Positions 55,143 through 63,831 of a stretch of DNA of 64,000 bases are shown here, one piece after another. Position numbers and translations under genes: made by a program. Below the pieces are notes generated by a model, which was not told the origin of the DNA, searched no databases, and saw only the letters and a list, made by a program, of their open reading frames with translations. Position 1 is the first letter of the stretch; each line of letters starts with the position of its first letter. Origin of the DNA: Parabacteroides distasonis ATCC 8503 (GTDB taxonomy: Bacteria > Bacteroidota > Bacteroidia > Bacteroidales > Tannerellaceae); contig NC_009615.1 of the NCBI RefSeq assembly GCF_000012845.1, positions 1,511,501 to 1,575,500 on the forward strand, in the 5' to 3' direction.

Positions 55143-55807
55143 ATAGATTTAATTTTTAATGATTTAGGACAAATATAATCTCCCAATATATTATCTCCTA
55201 TATGAAGAACATCCTGAGTTCTATAGCCTGTATTTTTCAAAACAAACCGAAACATATTACCTGTAGATTTCAATACACCAGTAGCAGATGAAACATATAA
55301 TTTAGAATGATACCGGTAACCATTGGCATATAATATTTCTTCTATAAAACCAACAGGAAGATACATATCCGAAATAATAATAACTTCTTTCCTTAAAAAG
55401 GCAGCATAATCATATAAGGCTTTTATTTCCTGCCTTGCTGAAAGCTCAATGCGTTCTATCTTCAATTCCAATTGGAGCAACAAATCTCTTACCTCTTTAT
55501 CGTAAGGTAGCATATTATAAATGGAATAGATATTCGTTTCCTCAGTTAAAGATTGTTTTTTGGATTTCAATTCAGCTTCTATTCTTATTTGCTTAAAGCC
55601 CCGAATCGGAATTGAACTCAATTTATTATATTCTTTTTCCACTAGGTCGAATACATCTGAAGGAGTTGATACTTTCCTTTGTAAAAGAGTATCAAAAATA
55701 TCAAAAGAAATCACAGAGTATTTATTGATCGCTTTCTTTATCCGATTCAGATCCGATTCTATCACACATCTACAAAGGACACTTTGTAATAATTCTTTAA
55801 CTCTCAT
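55133..55807 (-). CDS. HAD-superfamily hydrolase (COG5610-like)
   Basis: This 224-residue protein has HAD motif I in VISFDIFDTLLQRK (DxD form DIFDT), motif II in VIIISDMYLPVGF and motif IV in VLHIGDNILGDYI. It is the HAD-only version of proteins that in other surface-polysaccharide loci are fused to glycosyltransferases. It probably hydrolyses a phosphate ester in precursor synthesis, which is inference. The start at 55807 was chosen over a longer frame that would overlap the upstream gene. Confidence 0.82.
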   Translation of the reverse strand: MRVKELLQSVLCRCVIESDLNRIKKAINKYSVISFDIFDTLLQRKVSTPSDVFDLVEKEYNKLSSIPIRGFKQIRIEAELKSKKQSLTEETNIYSIYNMLPYDKEVRDLLLQLELKIERIELSARQEIKALYDYAAFLRKEVIIISDMYLPVGFIEEILYANGYRYHSKLYVSSATGVLKSTGNMFRFVLKNTGYRTQDVLHIGDNILGDYICPKSLKIKSICI

Positions 55808-55814
55808 AATAAAG

Positions 55815-56993
55815 TTAGTGATCAATATGTGAAAGTATAATTTTAGCGACCTCCTCTGTGGCTGTCCCTTTCTCATAAGAACCTAGATTTTCATGATGTC
55901 GTATCATAGCTTGCTTAAACTTATTCTCATCAAAAGCCTCTATCTGTTTTCTCAATTCCTCATTTGTCTTGCAAATAGGGAATCCCCACTCTTCTATAGG
56001 TGTATAGAAGTCTGTTTTTTTCTTATATTCTTCTAAATCAGGAGTAAAAAGAAAACAAGGGCGATAGGTAAATGAATAATCCCAAACGCTCGATGAATAG
56101 TCTGTTATTAACATATCTGCAGTACATAACAAATCTTGCATTTCTGGATAGTCTGAAACATCTCTTACAGTGGACGTATATTCATGCATTTTTGAATTAA
56201 ACGAAAGACTATTAAATAAACACATATGATATCTTAAAAATAGAATGACTCTTTTTGCAGCAAAGCGTTTTTTTACAGCTTCCAATAATTCATTTTCTTT
56301 CAAACTCCAATCATAAGACGGACTTGATGTCGTGTTTCTAAAAGTTGGTGCATACAATACGACAAAATCAGATTGTTTAATATTAAATCTATCACGAATA
56401 CAATTTGACAATTCATTCATTTTTTGAGCACTAAAAAACACATCATTTCTAGGTAATCCTAATTTAACAAATTTATCCTCATGCAAATTCCACGCAGAAC
56501 TCATACATTTTGTAGTAGAATAGCTCGATGATAAAAAATAAGAAGTAGCCTTAGAGAAATGCAAAATTGATCTATTATATAACCACTGACATCTTCCAAT
56601 GTCATAAAAATCTTTTTCTATTTTCTTATACGCTCCTCCTGCATGCCAAGTATTAATAACTATTTGGGTCTTTCGAAAAGGAATATAATCATATCCTCCA
56701 ATATTTGTTATATAAACTTTTGCAGTCATTAAATATTTAAAATAACTTAAAGAAAATCTCTTAACACACTTAATATCAGCATATTCATTATTGCATTTCG
56801 GCTTAACACTCCAAGCAATCTCAACATTACTACCTACTATTTTCTCAATATTATCATAAATATAAAATGGATTGCAACAAATTCTTTCACCTGAATAACT
56901 TTCAAATAACACCCTATTTGACTTTACTCTAAACACATAGAATACACGCAAGAGAAATCGTAAGACTTCTTTTACACAAAGCTTAAGTATCAT
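55815..56993 (-). CDS. CDP-glycerol/CDP-ribitol glycerophosphotransferase-family enzyme
   Basis: This 392-residue enzyme belongs to the TagB/TagF/TarL family that transfers a polyol phosphate from its CDP form to a glycan. Visible signatures are VINTWHAGGAYKKIEKDF near residue 115, VVLYAPTFRNT near residue 212 and the C-terminal MLITDYSSSVWDYSF, FLFTPDLEEYKKK. The length fits a single-domain, TagB-like transferase rather than a long polymerase, so it may add one or few units. It is the first of four adjacent genes (with the epimerase, dehydrogenase and cytidylyltransferase) that together make a ribitol-phosphate module. Confidence 0.85.
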   Translation of the reverse strand: MILKLCVKEVLRFLLRVFYVFRVKSNRVLFESYSGERICCNPFYIYDNIEKIVGSNVEIAWSVKPKCNNEYADIKCVKRFSLSYFKYLMTAKVYITNIGGYDYIPFRKTQIVINTWHAGGAYKKIEKDFYDIGRCQWLYNRSILHFSKATSYFLSSSYSTTKCMSSAWNLHEDKFVKLGLPRNDVFFSAQKMNELSNCIRDRFNIKQSDFVVLYAPTFRNTTSSPSYDWSLKENELLEAVKKRFAAKRVILFLRYHMCLFNSLSFNSKMHEYTSTVRDVSDYPEMQDLLCTADMLITDYSSSVWDYSFTYRPCFLFTPDLEEYKKKTDFYTPIEEWGFPICKTNEELRKQIEAFDENKFKQAMIRHHENLGSYEKGTATEEVAKIILSHIDH

Positions 56994-56999
56994 AAATTA

Positions 57000-57671
57000 C
57001 TATTTTATATATGACATAAATAAAGGAATCGTATCTTGTAGAATACATCCTTGTTTAAAAATTCCGGCTGTTCCTCCCACGAAAATAGAGGCTCCCAATT
57101 GACGCATATATTTCGCTCTCTCAGTACTGACACTTCCATCTACACATATTTCTACATTTCCATAATTATGTTGATCCAAATATTGACGAGTTTCACCTAC
57201 TTTTTCCATCATTCCATGAATCATCATTGTTCCAGCAAATCCGGGTACAATAAGCATCAATAATATAACATCAACATAAGGGAGATATTTACGTACCTCA
57301 TCTATAGAAGTATCCGGATTTAAGGCTAATCCAAATTTCGCACCCCTCTGTTTAATAAAAGCCGCATTCTCCAAAACACTTTCTTTACATTCACTATGAA
57401 TAGATACAATATCCCCATCTCTAATGTCCATTGAACGGATAATTGTACGAGGATGTTCCATAAGCAAGTGAATATCAACTGGAAGACCCGTAATCTTTCG
57501 AATAGAATTAACCACATCAGGACCAAATGTAAGATTTGGGACAAATGCAGCGTCCATTATATCTACATGTAAATAATCAACTCCATTTTCTTCTAAAATA
57601 TGGATGTCACGCTCCAAGTTTACCAAGTCAGCACACATAAGCGAAACGGATAATTTAGATATTCTATTCAT
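57000..57671 (-). CDS. Ribulose-phosphate 3-epimerase-like protein
   Basis: This 223-residue TIM-barrel protein has KLSVSLMCADLVNLERDI at the start, the metal/catalytic YLHVDIMDAAFVPNL near residue 34, VDIHLLMEHP near residue 65 and ICVDGSVSTERAKYM near residue 175. These match ribulose-5-phosphate 3-epimerase, although the VPGFAG segment differs from the usual NPGFGGQ. In this operon it would supply ribulose 5-phosphate from xylulose 5-phosphate for the TarJ-like step. It overlaps the dehydrogenase gene by 8 bp. Confidence 0.83.
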   Translation of the reverse strand: MNRISKLSVSLMCADLVNLERDIHILEENGVDYLHVDIMDAAFVPNLTFGPDVVNSIRKITGLPVDIHLLMEHPRTIIRSMDIRDGDIVSIHSECKESVLENAAFIKQRGAKFGLALNPDTSIDEVRKYLPYVDVILLMLIVPGFAGTMMIHGMMEKVGETRQYLDQHNYGNVEICVDGSVSTERAKYMRQLGASIFVGGTAGIFKQGCILQDTIPLFMSYIK

Positions 57672-58707
57672 GATCTACCAACATTACTTTATTTGAATAA
57701 ATAGAATTATCACGCATAAGCATCAAGCCTTCCATTAACTGGCTAAAATCCAAACGATGGGTAATCAATCTTTTGAGATCCAATTTTTCATTCTCCAACC
57801 AATATAAAACTTGAGTCCAATCATTATCATTGATGCCAAAACTAGAGTTCCAAGTACCATAAATCTGCAATTGCTTTCGCAATAGTTTCCAATAAAAATC
57901 TTTCTCTAAAGTCATATCATCAATTGGATTACCTAAAGCAACAATAGTACCCGAAGATTTCACTATTTTCAAGCTAGTATTGAACGACATAGATGCCCCA
58001 GTCCCCTCAAAAACAATATCGGCTCCGGAGCTATCTATATTCCTTGATACCCATTCAGATACATCTGAAGTAGTAGAATTACAGATATTCTCTACCCCAT
58101 AAGTCTTTGCAAAATCCAACTTTGTTTGAGTCCTACCTACTAATACCACTTTTGATGCTCCCAAAAGTTTTACCATTTGAGATAATATCATCCCAATTGT
58201 TCCTGGACCGATAACAACAACTGTATCTCCTTTTTTAAAACCAGATCGTTTTAATGCATGTAAGGCAACCGCTGCTGGTTCTAGCATAGCCGCTTCTTCA
58301 TAACAAACGCAATCCGGAATCTCCAAGAGATTCCAAACAGGAACAGCAACATATTCCGCAAAACCCCCATTACATCTTGATCCTAAGTAATCATAATTCG
58401 AACATAATTCATATTCCTTATTTTTACAATTATTACACTTAAAACAAGGTTTCAAAGGGAAAACAGACACTCGCTTACCCAACCAAGATAAATATGTTGA
58501 ACTTCCAATATCACTAACTACACCTGAAAATTCATGACCTATAACAGTAGGAAAATGATATGTTCCAGTTTTAAATACTCTAGCAATATCCGATCCACAA
58601 ATCCCAGCCGCCTTAACTTTAACTAATACTTCATCTGATTTTAATCTAGGCAGTGGTATATTCGTATACTTTAAATCACCTATACCAAATAACACATTTG
58701 CTTTCAT
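57664..58707 (-). CDS. Zinc-dependent alcohol dehydrogenase, TarJ-like (ribulose-5-phosphate reductase)
   Basis: This 347-residue medium-chain dehydrogenase has the catalytic zinc site AAGICGSDIARVF and VIGHEFSGVV, a four-cysteine structural zinc loop (CFKCNNCKNKEYELC) and the Rossmann motif VVVIGPGTIGMILS. In teichoic-acid clusters TarJ of this family reduces ribulose 5-phosphate to ribitol 5-phosphate. The neighbours (epimerase on one side, cytidylyltransferase overlapping by 4 bp on the other) make that role likely here; a sorbitol/galactitol-phosphate dehydrogenase is the alternative. Confidence 0.82.
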   Translation of the reverse strand: MKANVLFGIGDLKYTNIPLPRLKSDEVLVKVKAAGICGSDIARVFKTGTYHFPTVIGHEFSGVVSDIGSSTYLSWLGKRVSVFPLKPCFKCNNCKNKEYELCSNYDYLGSRCNGGFAEYVAVPVWNLLEIPDCVCYEEAAMLEPAAVALHALKRSGFKKGDTVVVIGPGTIGMILSQMVKLLGASKVVLVGRTQTKLDFAKTYGVENICNSTTSDVSEWVSRNIDSSGADIVFEGTGASMSFNTSLKIVKSSGTIVALGNPIDDMTLEKDFYWKLLRKQLQIYGTWNSSFGINDNDWTQVLYWLENEKLDLKRLITHRLDFSQLMEGLMLMRDNSIYSNKVMLVDHE

Positions 58708-59399
58708 TTTTCCAACAATAATTTTAAACGAACTAAATCCTCCGGTACCGTTACTTTAAAATTTCGTTCATCACCTTTTATTAACTTTACTTTCATTCCT
58801 GCCTTATAAGCTATTTCTGCACTTCCTCTCACCAGTAACAATTCTTCCCTATTCATAGACTTACAAGCATTTATATATTTCCCTAATTTAAAAGCTTCAG
58901 GAGCTTGTCCTGCAAATAATATATCTCTATTAAGGACAGAAGATATGCTCAGTCCATCATAACTTTCATATATCGTATCCTTCATTGGTAAAACAGGCAT
59001 AGCCCCATCATATTTTTGGCATACATTGATACATTCATCAATAAGTACATCTGTTACAAGTGGGCGTGCTGCATCATGAATAATAACAATATCAGATGGG
59101 GCATAAAACATTTCTGCCACCTTTAACGCATTGAATATCGTATATTGCCGACTTTCTCCTGAAATAGCAAAATGAATAGGGATATCAAAACTATTAGTTT
59201 CATCTTCCAGAATTCGTTTCCATTTCGGATCTATAGCGATAATAAGGCCATCTATGTGCTTATTACACACAAAACATTCTAAACTATAAGATATTATCAT
59301 TTTTCCATGTATCTTCAAATATTGTTTAGGTATATCACACTCCATACGAGATCCAGATCCACCGGATAATATTATCGCAACATTTCTAGTCATAATCAC
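58704..59399 (-). CDS. IspD/TarI-family cytidylyltransferase (probable ribitol-5-phosphate cytidylyltransferase)
   Basis: This 231-residue CTP:polyol-phosphate cytidylyltransferase shows IILSGGSGSRMECDIPKQYL at the N-terminus, VIIHDAARPLVTDVLI near residue 105 and the late LIKGDERNFKVTVPEDL. IspD (isoprenoid synthesis) and TarI (CDP-ribitol) share these motifs. The 4-bp overlap with a TarJ-like dehydrogenase and the nearby glycerophosphotransferase-type gene favour TarI. It opens the four-gene ribitol-phosphate block. Confidence 0.83.
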   Translation of the reverse strand: MIMTRNVAIILSGGSGSRMECDIPKQYLKIHGKMIISYSLECFVCNKHIDGLIIAIDPKWKRILEDETNSFDIPIHFAISGESRQYTIFNALKVAEMFYAPSDIVIIHDAARPLVTDVLIDECINVCQKYDGAMPVLPMKDTIYESYDGLSISSVLNRDILFAGQAPEAFKLGKYINACKSMNREELLLVRGSAEIAYKAGMKVKLIKGDERNFKVTVPEDLVRLKLLLEK

Positions 59400-59463
59400 T
59401 TTATAATAAATACAAGAACAACACTATCTAATAAAATAAAACGCAACATTATTAAAAAATAAT

Positions 59464-60690
59464 CTAATAATCATTTTCCACCGACCATCCACTCCCTCTT
59501 AACTGATGATGTTTTTCTCTTTCAGGATCAAGGGACTTATCAAATACGGAACTGTATGGATAATAACGTGAATAAGTGTAGCTTCCTCCTATAATATCTT
59601 CATTCAACCAAGCTTTAGCTCCAAAAAACAGAGGGAATAGGAGTAATACACAGAAAACAAGGATTTTCTGTCTGCGTACAATACGGTCGATCAATATCCC
59701 TTTGGCGAACATGACGGATAAGAAAAGCGTGAAGAAATAGAAATAATCAACCATTCTATACAGGATCATAAGGCTGTATCTTGCACATACCAATAGGAGA
59801 GCTATACATACACACGTTTGAAACAGATCTTGCTTCAAGCGGATATACTGGGGATATATCACCTGCGTTTTATGAAGCATGAATACATAAACGATCAACT
59901 GCGCAACCATCCACACATAGTTGATTATACTCAAGTCTTTGTTTCCAAACCACTCACTTGTGGCATACGCTGTTATACGTGAAGCCATATCTTCACTGGG
60001 GAGAAACAATGACGCACCCTCTGCTATAGGAGTCATAAAATCCTTTCCGACAAGTATCGGGACAATCATCGCTACACAAAGGAGCCAGTAAATAGCAGGC
60101 TTTCGTGGAATTAGGTAGTAACCGATAACAAACAGGAAAACCGCGAAAATCGTGAACACGTGAAACAGGACTGCAACCAAGAAATATAGCAGGAACTTCT
60201 TGGTTTTCCCGTCATTGACGGCTAATATACCCAACAAGAAAAAAATGATGGATAAGGATCCTCTCATATGTTCCATACTCGTAGCCGTATAACGGCCTAT
60301 GAAAAAACAGAGAAGTATGAAAAAGCATAGAGAGGGACACACTTTTTTTATGAAATATGCTATCATCCCTATACCGAAAGCCGCCACAACAAATTGGAAC
60401 AGTAAAAAATCGTTCCAAATCGTCTTGCAGGTCGCTTGCAACAGAACCCATAGCGGCATTTTCATCACTGATTCAAAATCGCTCCATTCCAAATGGAACA
60501 AGTCATGACTAAAATAAAAATCAGACGCATACGAAACCGTATCTGAGCCTACCCTCCAGCGAAGCCCCGCCACCAGTATCAGCAGAGTTACAGCTATCCT
60601 GTAATGCGTCCACCTATAATCTTCCCGCCCAAGAATATCATAGCGGACAGACAGATACAGCAGGTAAATGAAAACAATCAGGTATATCAT
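59464..60690 (-). CDS. EpsG-family polysaccharide polymerase (Wzy-like)
   Basis: This 408-residue inner-membrane protein has about ten to twelve helices and the EpsG-family segments LVAGLRWRVGSDTVSYASDF near residue 50 and SMEHMRGSLSIIFFLLGILA near residue 150. It probably joins lipid-linked repeat units in the periplasm. The start at 60690 overlaps the flippase stop by 4 bp (ATGA); an upstream frame adds eleven hydrophilic residues and was not preferred. Confidence 0.85.
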   Translation of the reverse strand: MIYLIVFIYLLYLSVRYDILGREDYRWTHYRIAVTLLILVAGLRWRVGSDTVSYASDFYFSHDLFHLEWSDFESVMKMPLWVLLQATCKTIWNDFLLFQFVVAAFGIGMIAYFIKKVCPSLCFFILLCFFIGRYTATSMEHMRGSLSIIFFLLGILAVNDGKTKKFLLYFLVAVLFHVFTIFAVFLFVIGYYLIPRKPAIYWLLCVAMIVPILVGKDFMTPIAEGASLFLPSEDMASRITAYATSEWFGNKDLSIINYVWMVAQLIVYVFMLHKTQVIYPQYIRLKQDLFQTCVCIALLLVCARYSLMILYRMVDYFYFFTLFLSVMFAKGILIDRIVRRQKILVFCVLLLFPLFFGAKAWLNEDIIGGSYTYSRYYPYSSVFDKSLDPEREKHHQLRGSGWSVENDY

Positions 60691-62126
60691 CGCCTTTTCT
60701 TTATCATTTCCAATAGATACCAAGCCTCCCGGGATCCGGTAAGCAACGTTACCGCCATGTAAAGCACGATCCCTGCGGCTGTTCCCGCGGCGAGCGACAC
60801 CGCATCGGAGCTTATCATATGGTCTAACAGGTAAACGCCCGTACCCATGACCGCCGCATACGCCAGTATCGGCAGCATGGACTTCATTTCAGATGCGAAG
60901 GTCACTCCGGGCAGTACACGTGCCGAAAATACAGTGATCACATAGACATCTGCCACATAATAGAGCAACATTCCTATGCAAACCACCTTGATACCCCAAA
61001 AGAGGGAAAATACCAAGATAGAGATAGCGATCACTTTCTTTATTATCTCTGCCTTCAGACAATAATCACTCCTGTGCTTTGCGTTCAACAACTGCCAGCT
61101 CATGTTCGAGGCCGGCCACCAAATCCAAGCGAAGCAAAGAATACGTATCAAGGGAACAGTCTCTATCCATTTGTCCGTCAACAATAATCGCACCACCGGC
61201 TCCGCCAGGGCAGCCAATCCCATCATCAACGGGAAAAGGACGAAACAAGTCATGCGCAGCATCTGGAAAAAACGCCGTTGCAACTCCTCTTCATTATCTT
61301 GCAGCTCACACTCTATCGGATAGGCTACACGGGCTACAACATCGTTAACAGCCGTCGGGACAAAACTTGTCATCTGTGTGGACTGGCTATACAAACCTGT
61401 CGCTGCTGATGAATAAAACTTTCCTATCAACAAAAAACTTCCATTCGCATAAATAGCATGCAAAGTCCGACTCATCAACAATCTCGATCCAAAACCAAAT
61501 AATCCCTTAAAGGAACGGATGGAGAAAACGAATGAGGGCATCCAACCCGCCGATACCCAAAGCAACGCCACATTCAAGAAATTCTGTAAAAGCGGTTGCC
61601 ACACCAATGTCCAGACACCGAAACCATGATAAGCCATCCAAATCCCCACGCATCCGCTCACAGATATGGCGATAATAGAAATCCAAGCTTGTCTACGAAA
61701 ATCCATCGCTATATTCAATTTCGCTTGTTGCACCGTACGGAACGCATTGATAACAAATATCAAGGCCATCCATACCAATAATTCCTCCAATAGAGGCTCA
61801 TCATAAAAACTGGCGATGAAGGGTGAGCACAAAAACAATACGGCATATATCAATAATGATACCCCTATATTGAACCAAAACGTCGTGGAAAAATCAACCT
61901 CTGTCCTGTCTTGTTTCTGAATAAGAGCCTCCACGAAACCAGAATCCACAAAGACCTGCGCCACCACCAAGAAAATTGTAAGCATCGCAACCAAACCATA
62001 ATCAGACGGTGATAATTGACGAGCAATAAGGATTGAGAACAATGTCATGAGACCTTGCCGAAGGAATTTCTCTACAGCACTCCATGCGACACCTCGCAAT
62101 GCTTTCTTTTTTATGGATTCTGACAT
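60687..62126 (-). CDS. Wzx-type polysaccharide flippase (PST/MATE family)
   Basis: This 479-residue protein has about fourteen helices and the family opening KKKALRGVAWSAVEKFLRQG followed by ILIARQLSPSDYGLVAMLTI. It would flip undecaprenyl-linked repeat units to the periplasm. It is translationally coupled to the polymerase gene. A 239-bp gap with 22-23 bp repeats separates it from the gene upstream. Confidence 0.92.
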   Translation of the reverse strand: MSESIKKKALRGVAWSAVEKFLRQGLMTLFSILIARQLSPSDYGLVAMLTIFLVVAQVFVDSGFVEALIQKQDRTEVDFSTTFWFNIGVSLLIYAVLFLCSPFIASFYDEPLLEELLVWMALIFVINAFRTVQQAKLNIAMDFRRQAWISIIAISVSGCVGIWMAYHGFGVWTLVWQPLLQNFLNVALLWVSAGWMPSFVFSIRSFKGLFGFGSRLLMSRTLHAIYANGSFLLIGKFYSSAATGLYSQSTQMTSFVPTAVNDVVARVAYPIECELQDNEEELQRRFFQMLRMTCFVLFPLMMGLAALAEPVVRLLLTDKWIETVPLIRILCFAWIWWPASNMSWQLLNAKHRSDYCLKAEIIKKVIAISILVFSLFWGIKVVCIGMLLYYVADVYVITVFSARVLPGVTFASEMKSMLPILAYAAVMGTGVYLLDHMISSDAVSLAAGTAAGIVLYMAVTLLTGSREAWYLLEMIKKRR

Positions 62127-62250
62127 ATAATCACTATATCTCCTATTTGTTCCAATAAAAACACCTTATAACATAAAGCACTTCTTTATTTAGAGCAAGT
62201 TACTTGAAACATCTACACCAACCTATTTTGTATAATCCCATCATTCAACC

Positions 62251-62318
62251 CTGCATAAGGGCTTCATACAGCACTGCATAAGATGGTTATACAAGGCTGG
62301 AGAAGGGATCATACAGCG
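62251..62318 (+). repeat. Three 22-23 bp imperfect tandem repeats before the flippase gene
   Basis: Units start at 62251, 62274 and 62297 and share CTGcAtAAGnnnTnATACArs; a weaker unit precedes them. They lie in the gap between the DUF4469-type gene and the flippase gene. A GCGAGCC/GGCTCGC pair (62316-62322 with 62346-62352) beside them could form a weak hairpin. The remaining part of the gap, 62127-62250, is A+T-rich with no clear promoter. Confidence 0.65.
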
Positions 62319-62365
62319 AGCCAATCCCTTTTTATGAAGAGAGAAGGCTCGCCGTGCCCCTTCCT

Positions 62366-63127
62366 TTAAATCTCGTCCGGACTCTCGCTATCACTACCGC
62401 CATCAGCAGGGCGACCACCGATCCAGACCGGCACGCTTACGCTACGGGGCGTTTTCAAGAGACGGTTTGATGTGGAATACTGCGTCGTCACCGTCAGCGT
62501 ATACTCACCTTCCGCCAGATCAGCCGGCAGGAGCAACGTGAGCGAGGAGGGATTATTGATCGTGATCAGATCGTCCGTTAATTTTGTGACAGCCTTCGCC
62601 GCATTGGTCAGCGTAACGCCTACCGACTCGTCGTCGCCAACCACTTTTAGCATGGCGCCGCGCACGAAGAAGTTGCGGCCCGCCGTAGCGCTACCATCCT
62701 TCAAGCCCGTCTTCTTATCCTCAGTCTCGAGGATGTACATGATGTTCGACTTCTCGCCGAGGATCTCAACCGAGGTTTTGGCGATCTCCTCGCGCAGCAC
62801 TTTGTCCTGCGTGAGAGAGACGTAGATGGAGTTTCTCTCCTTGTTCCACACACCGCCCTCGATCACGCCGGTCAGTTGGGCAACGGCACGGAACAGGCCC
62901 GTGTTCACACTGTAACCGTTCAAAATCAAGTCCATCAGCACACGGTGATAGAGCGTCACTGAATGGTGAAGCGTCTCCGGGCGCAACCCCGTGTCTTGCT
63001 TGTACATCTCCTCCAGCACATCATCCAAAGTTAAACTTCCGGCCGAAGCCAATAACAAGATCTTATCGGTCTTATTGTCAGTGGTCACCGAATTGTCGAT
63101 AAGCCAGCCTTTCAATACTTTCTTCAT
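62366..63127 (-). CDS. HU-like DNA-binding domain protein with C-terminal DUF4469
   Basis: This 253-residue protein has an N-terminal HU-like fold (about 1-120; KVLKGWLIDNSVTTDNKTDK, then YSVNTGLFRAVAQLTGVIEG) and a beta-sandwich DUF4469/Bvu_2165_C-type domain (about 125-235; LTLLLPADLAEGEYTLTVTT). The tail is Gly/Ser/Asp-rich. It sits between the initiating sugar-transferase gene and the flippase gene, so it is co-transcribed with capsule genes. A role in nucleoid binding or locus regulation is possible but not shown. Confidence 0.75.
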   Translation of the reverse strand: MKKVLKGWLIDNSVTTDNKTDKILLLASAGSLTLDDVLEEMYKQDTGLRPETLHHSVTLYHRVLMDLILNGYSVNTGLFRAVAQLTGVIEGGVWNKERNSIYVSLTQDKVLREEIAKTSVEILGEKSNIMYILETEDKKTGLKDGSATAGRNFFVRGAMLKVVGDDESVGVTLTNAAKAVTKLTDDLITINNPSSLTLLLPADLAEGEYTLTVTTQYSTSNRLLKTPRSVSVPVWIGGRPADGGSDSESPDEI

Positions 63128-63178
63128 GGTATTCTTGATTTAAAGGAGGGCAGAATTGCTCTCCTCGGTTATCCTTAT

Positions 63179-63823
63179 CTAGAATTTCTTCCCGAACGCA
63201 ATGTTCAAGAACGTCTTCACCAATATCTTGAAATCGAACCACCACGAGCGGTGCTCCAGATAGAACAAGTCATAGCGTAAGCGGCGGAGCATCTTCTCCA
63301 GCGTATCCGTATAGCCGTTGTAGAGCGTGGCGTAAGAGGTCACCCCTGGACGGATCTGGTACAAGAAACGATAGCGGGGATCACGTTCCATGATCTGGTC
63401 GATGTAGAACTTCCGTTCCGGACGGGGACCGATGAAGGCCATATCACCGATGAATACATTCCATAATTGGGGAAGCTCGTCCAAATGATGCTCGCGCAGG
63501 AACTTGCCCACATGCGTCATACGGGGATCAGCGCCTCCCTTGTAAAGGGCGGGGCCGAACTTCTCTGCGTCCAAACGCATGCTGCGGAACTTATAGATAT
63601 GAAACGGATGGCCGAAACGGCCAATCCGCTCCTGCCTGAAAATGGCAGGGCCGCCATCCTCGCGCCTCACGGCGATGTAGCAGATCAAGAACAAGGGGGA
63701 GAATACGACCAAGGCGATAAAGGCCAAAAGACAATCCCCTATACGCTTCACGTTACGCTCGAAGGCGGTCATCCCATCCGGGATAAAATCAGTAGATTTA
63801 TCAACACTCTCTTTTATAAGCAT
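63179..63823 (-). CDS. Undecaprenyl-phosphate sugar-1-phosphate transferase (initiating enzyme)
   Basis: This 214-residue protein is the short form of the bacterial sugar transferase family: one membrane helix (CLLAFIALVVFSPLFLICYI) and the catalytic domain with AIFRQERIGRFGHPFHIYKF RSM near residue 75, LREHHLDELPQLWNVFIGDM near residue 120 and FIGPRPERKFYI. It starts repeat-unit synthesis by loading a sugar-1-phosphate on undecaprenyl phosphate. The long N-terminal helical bundle of WbaP/WcaJ is absent, as in PglC-type enzymes. Confidence 0.93.
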   Translation of the reverse strand: MLIKESVDKSTDFIPDGMTAFERNVKRIGDCLLAFIALVVFSPLFLICYIAVRREDGGPAIFRQERIGRFGHPFHIYKFRSMRLDAEKFGPALYKGGADPRMTHVGKFLREHHLDELPQLWNVFIGDMAFIGPRPERKFYIDQIMERDPRYRFLYQIRPGVTSYATLYNGYTDTLEKMLRRLRYDLFYLEHRSWWFDFKILVKTFLNIAFGKKF

Positions 63824-63831
63824 GGCTTAAT

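Noticed and set aside
58704..59399. Housekeeping isoprenoid IspD
   Set aside because: Overlap with a TarJ-like dehydrogenase and linkage to a CDP-polyol phosphotransferase fit TarI better, though sequence alone cannot exclude IspD.
62127..62365. Invertible capsule promoter of the Bacteroides type
   Set aside because: No pair of inverted repeats flanking a consensus promoter was found in the gap; the true 5' end of the operon lies beyond the window.
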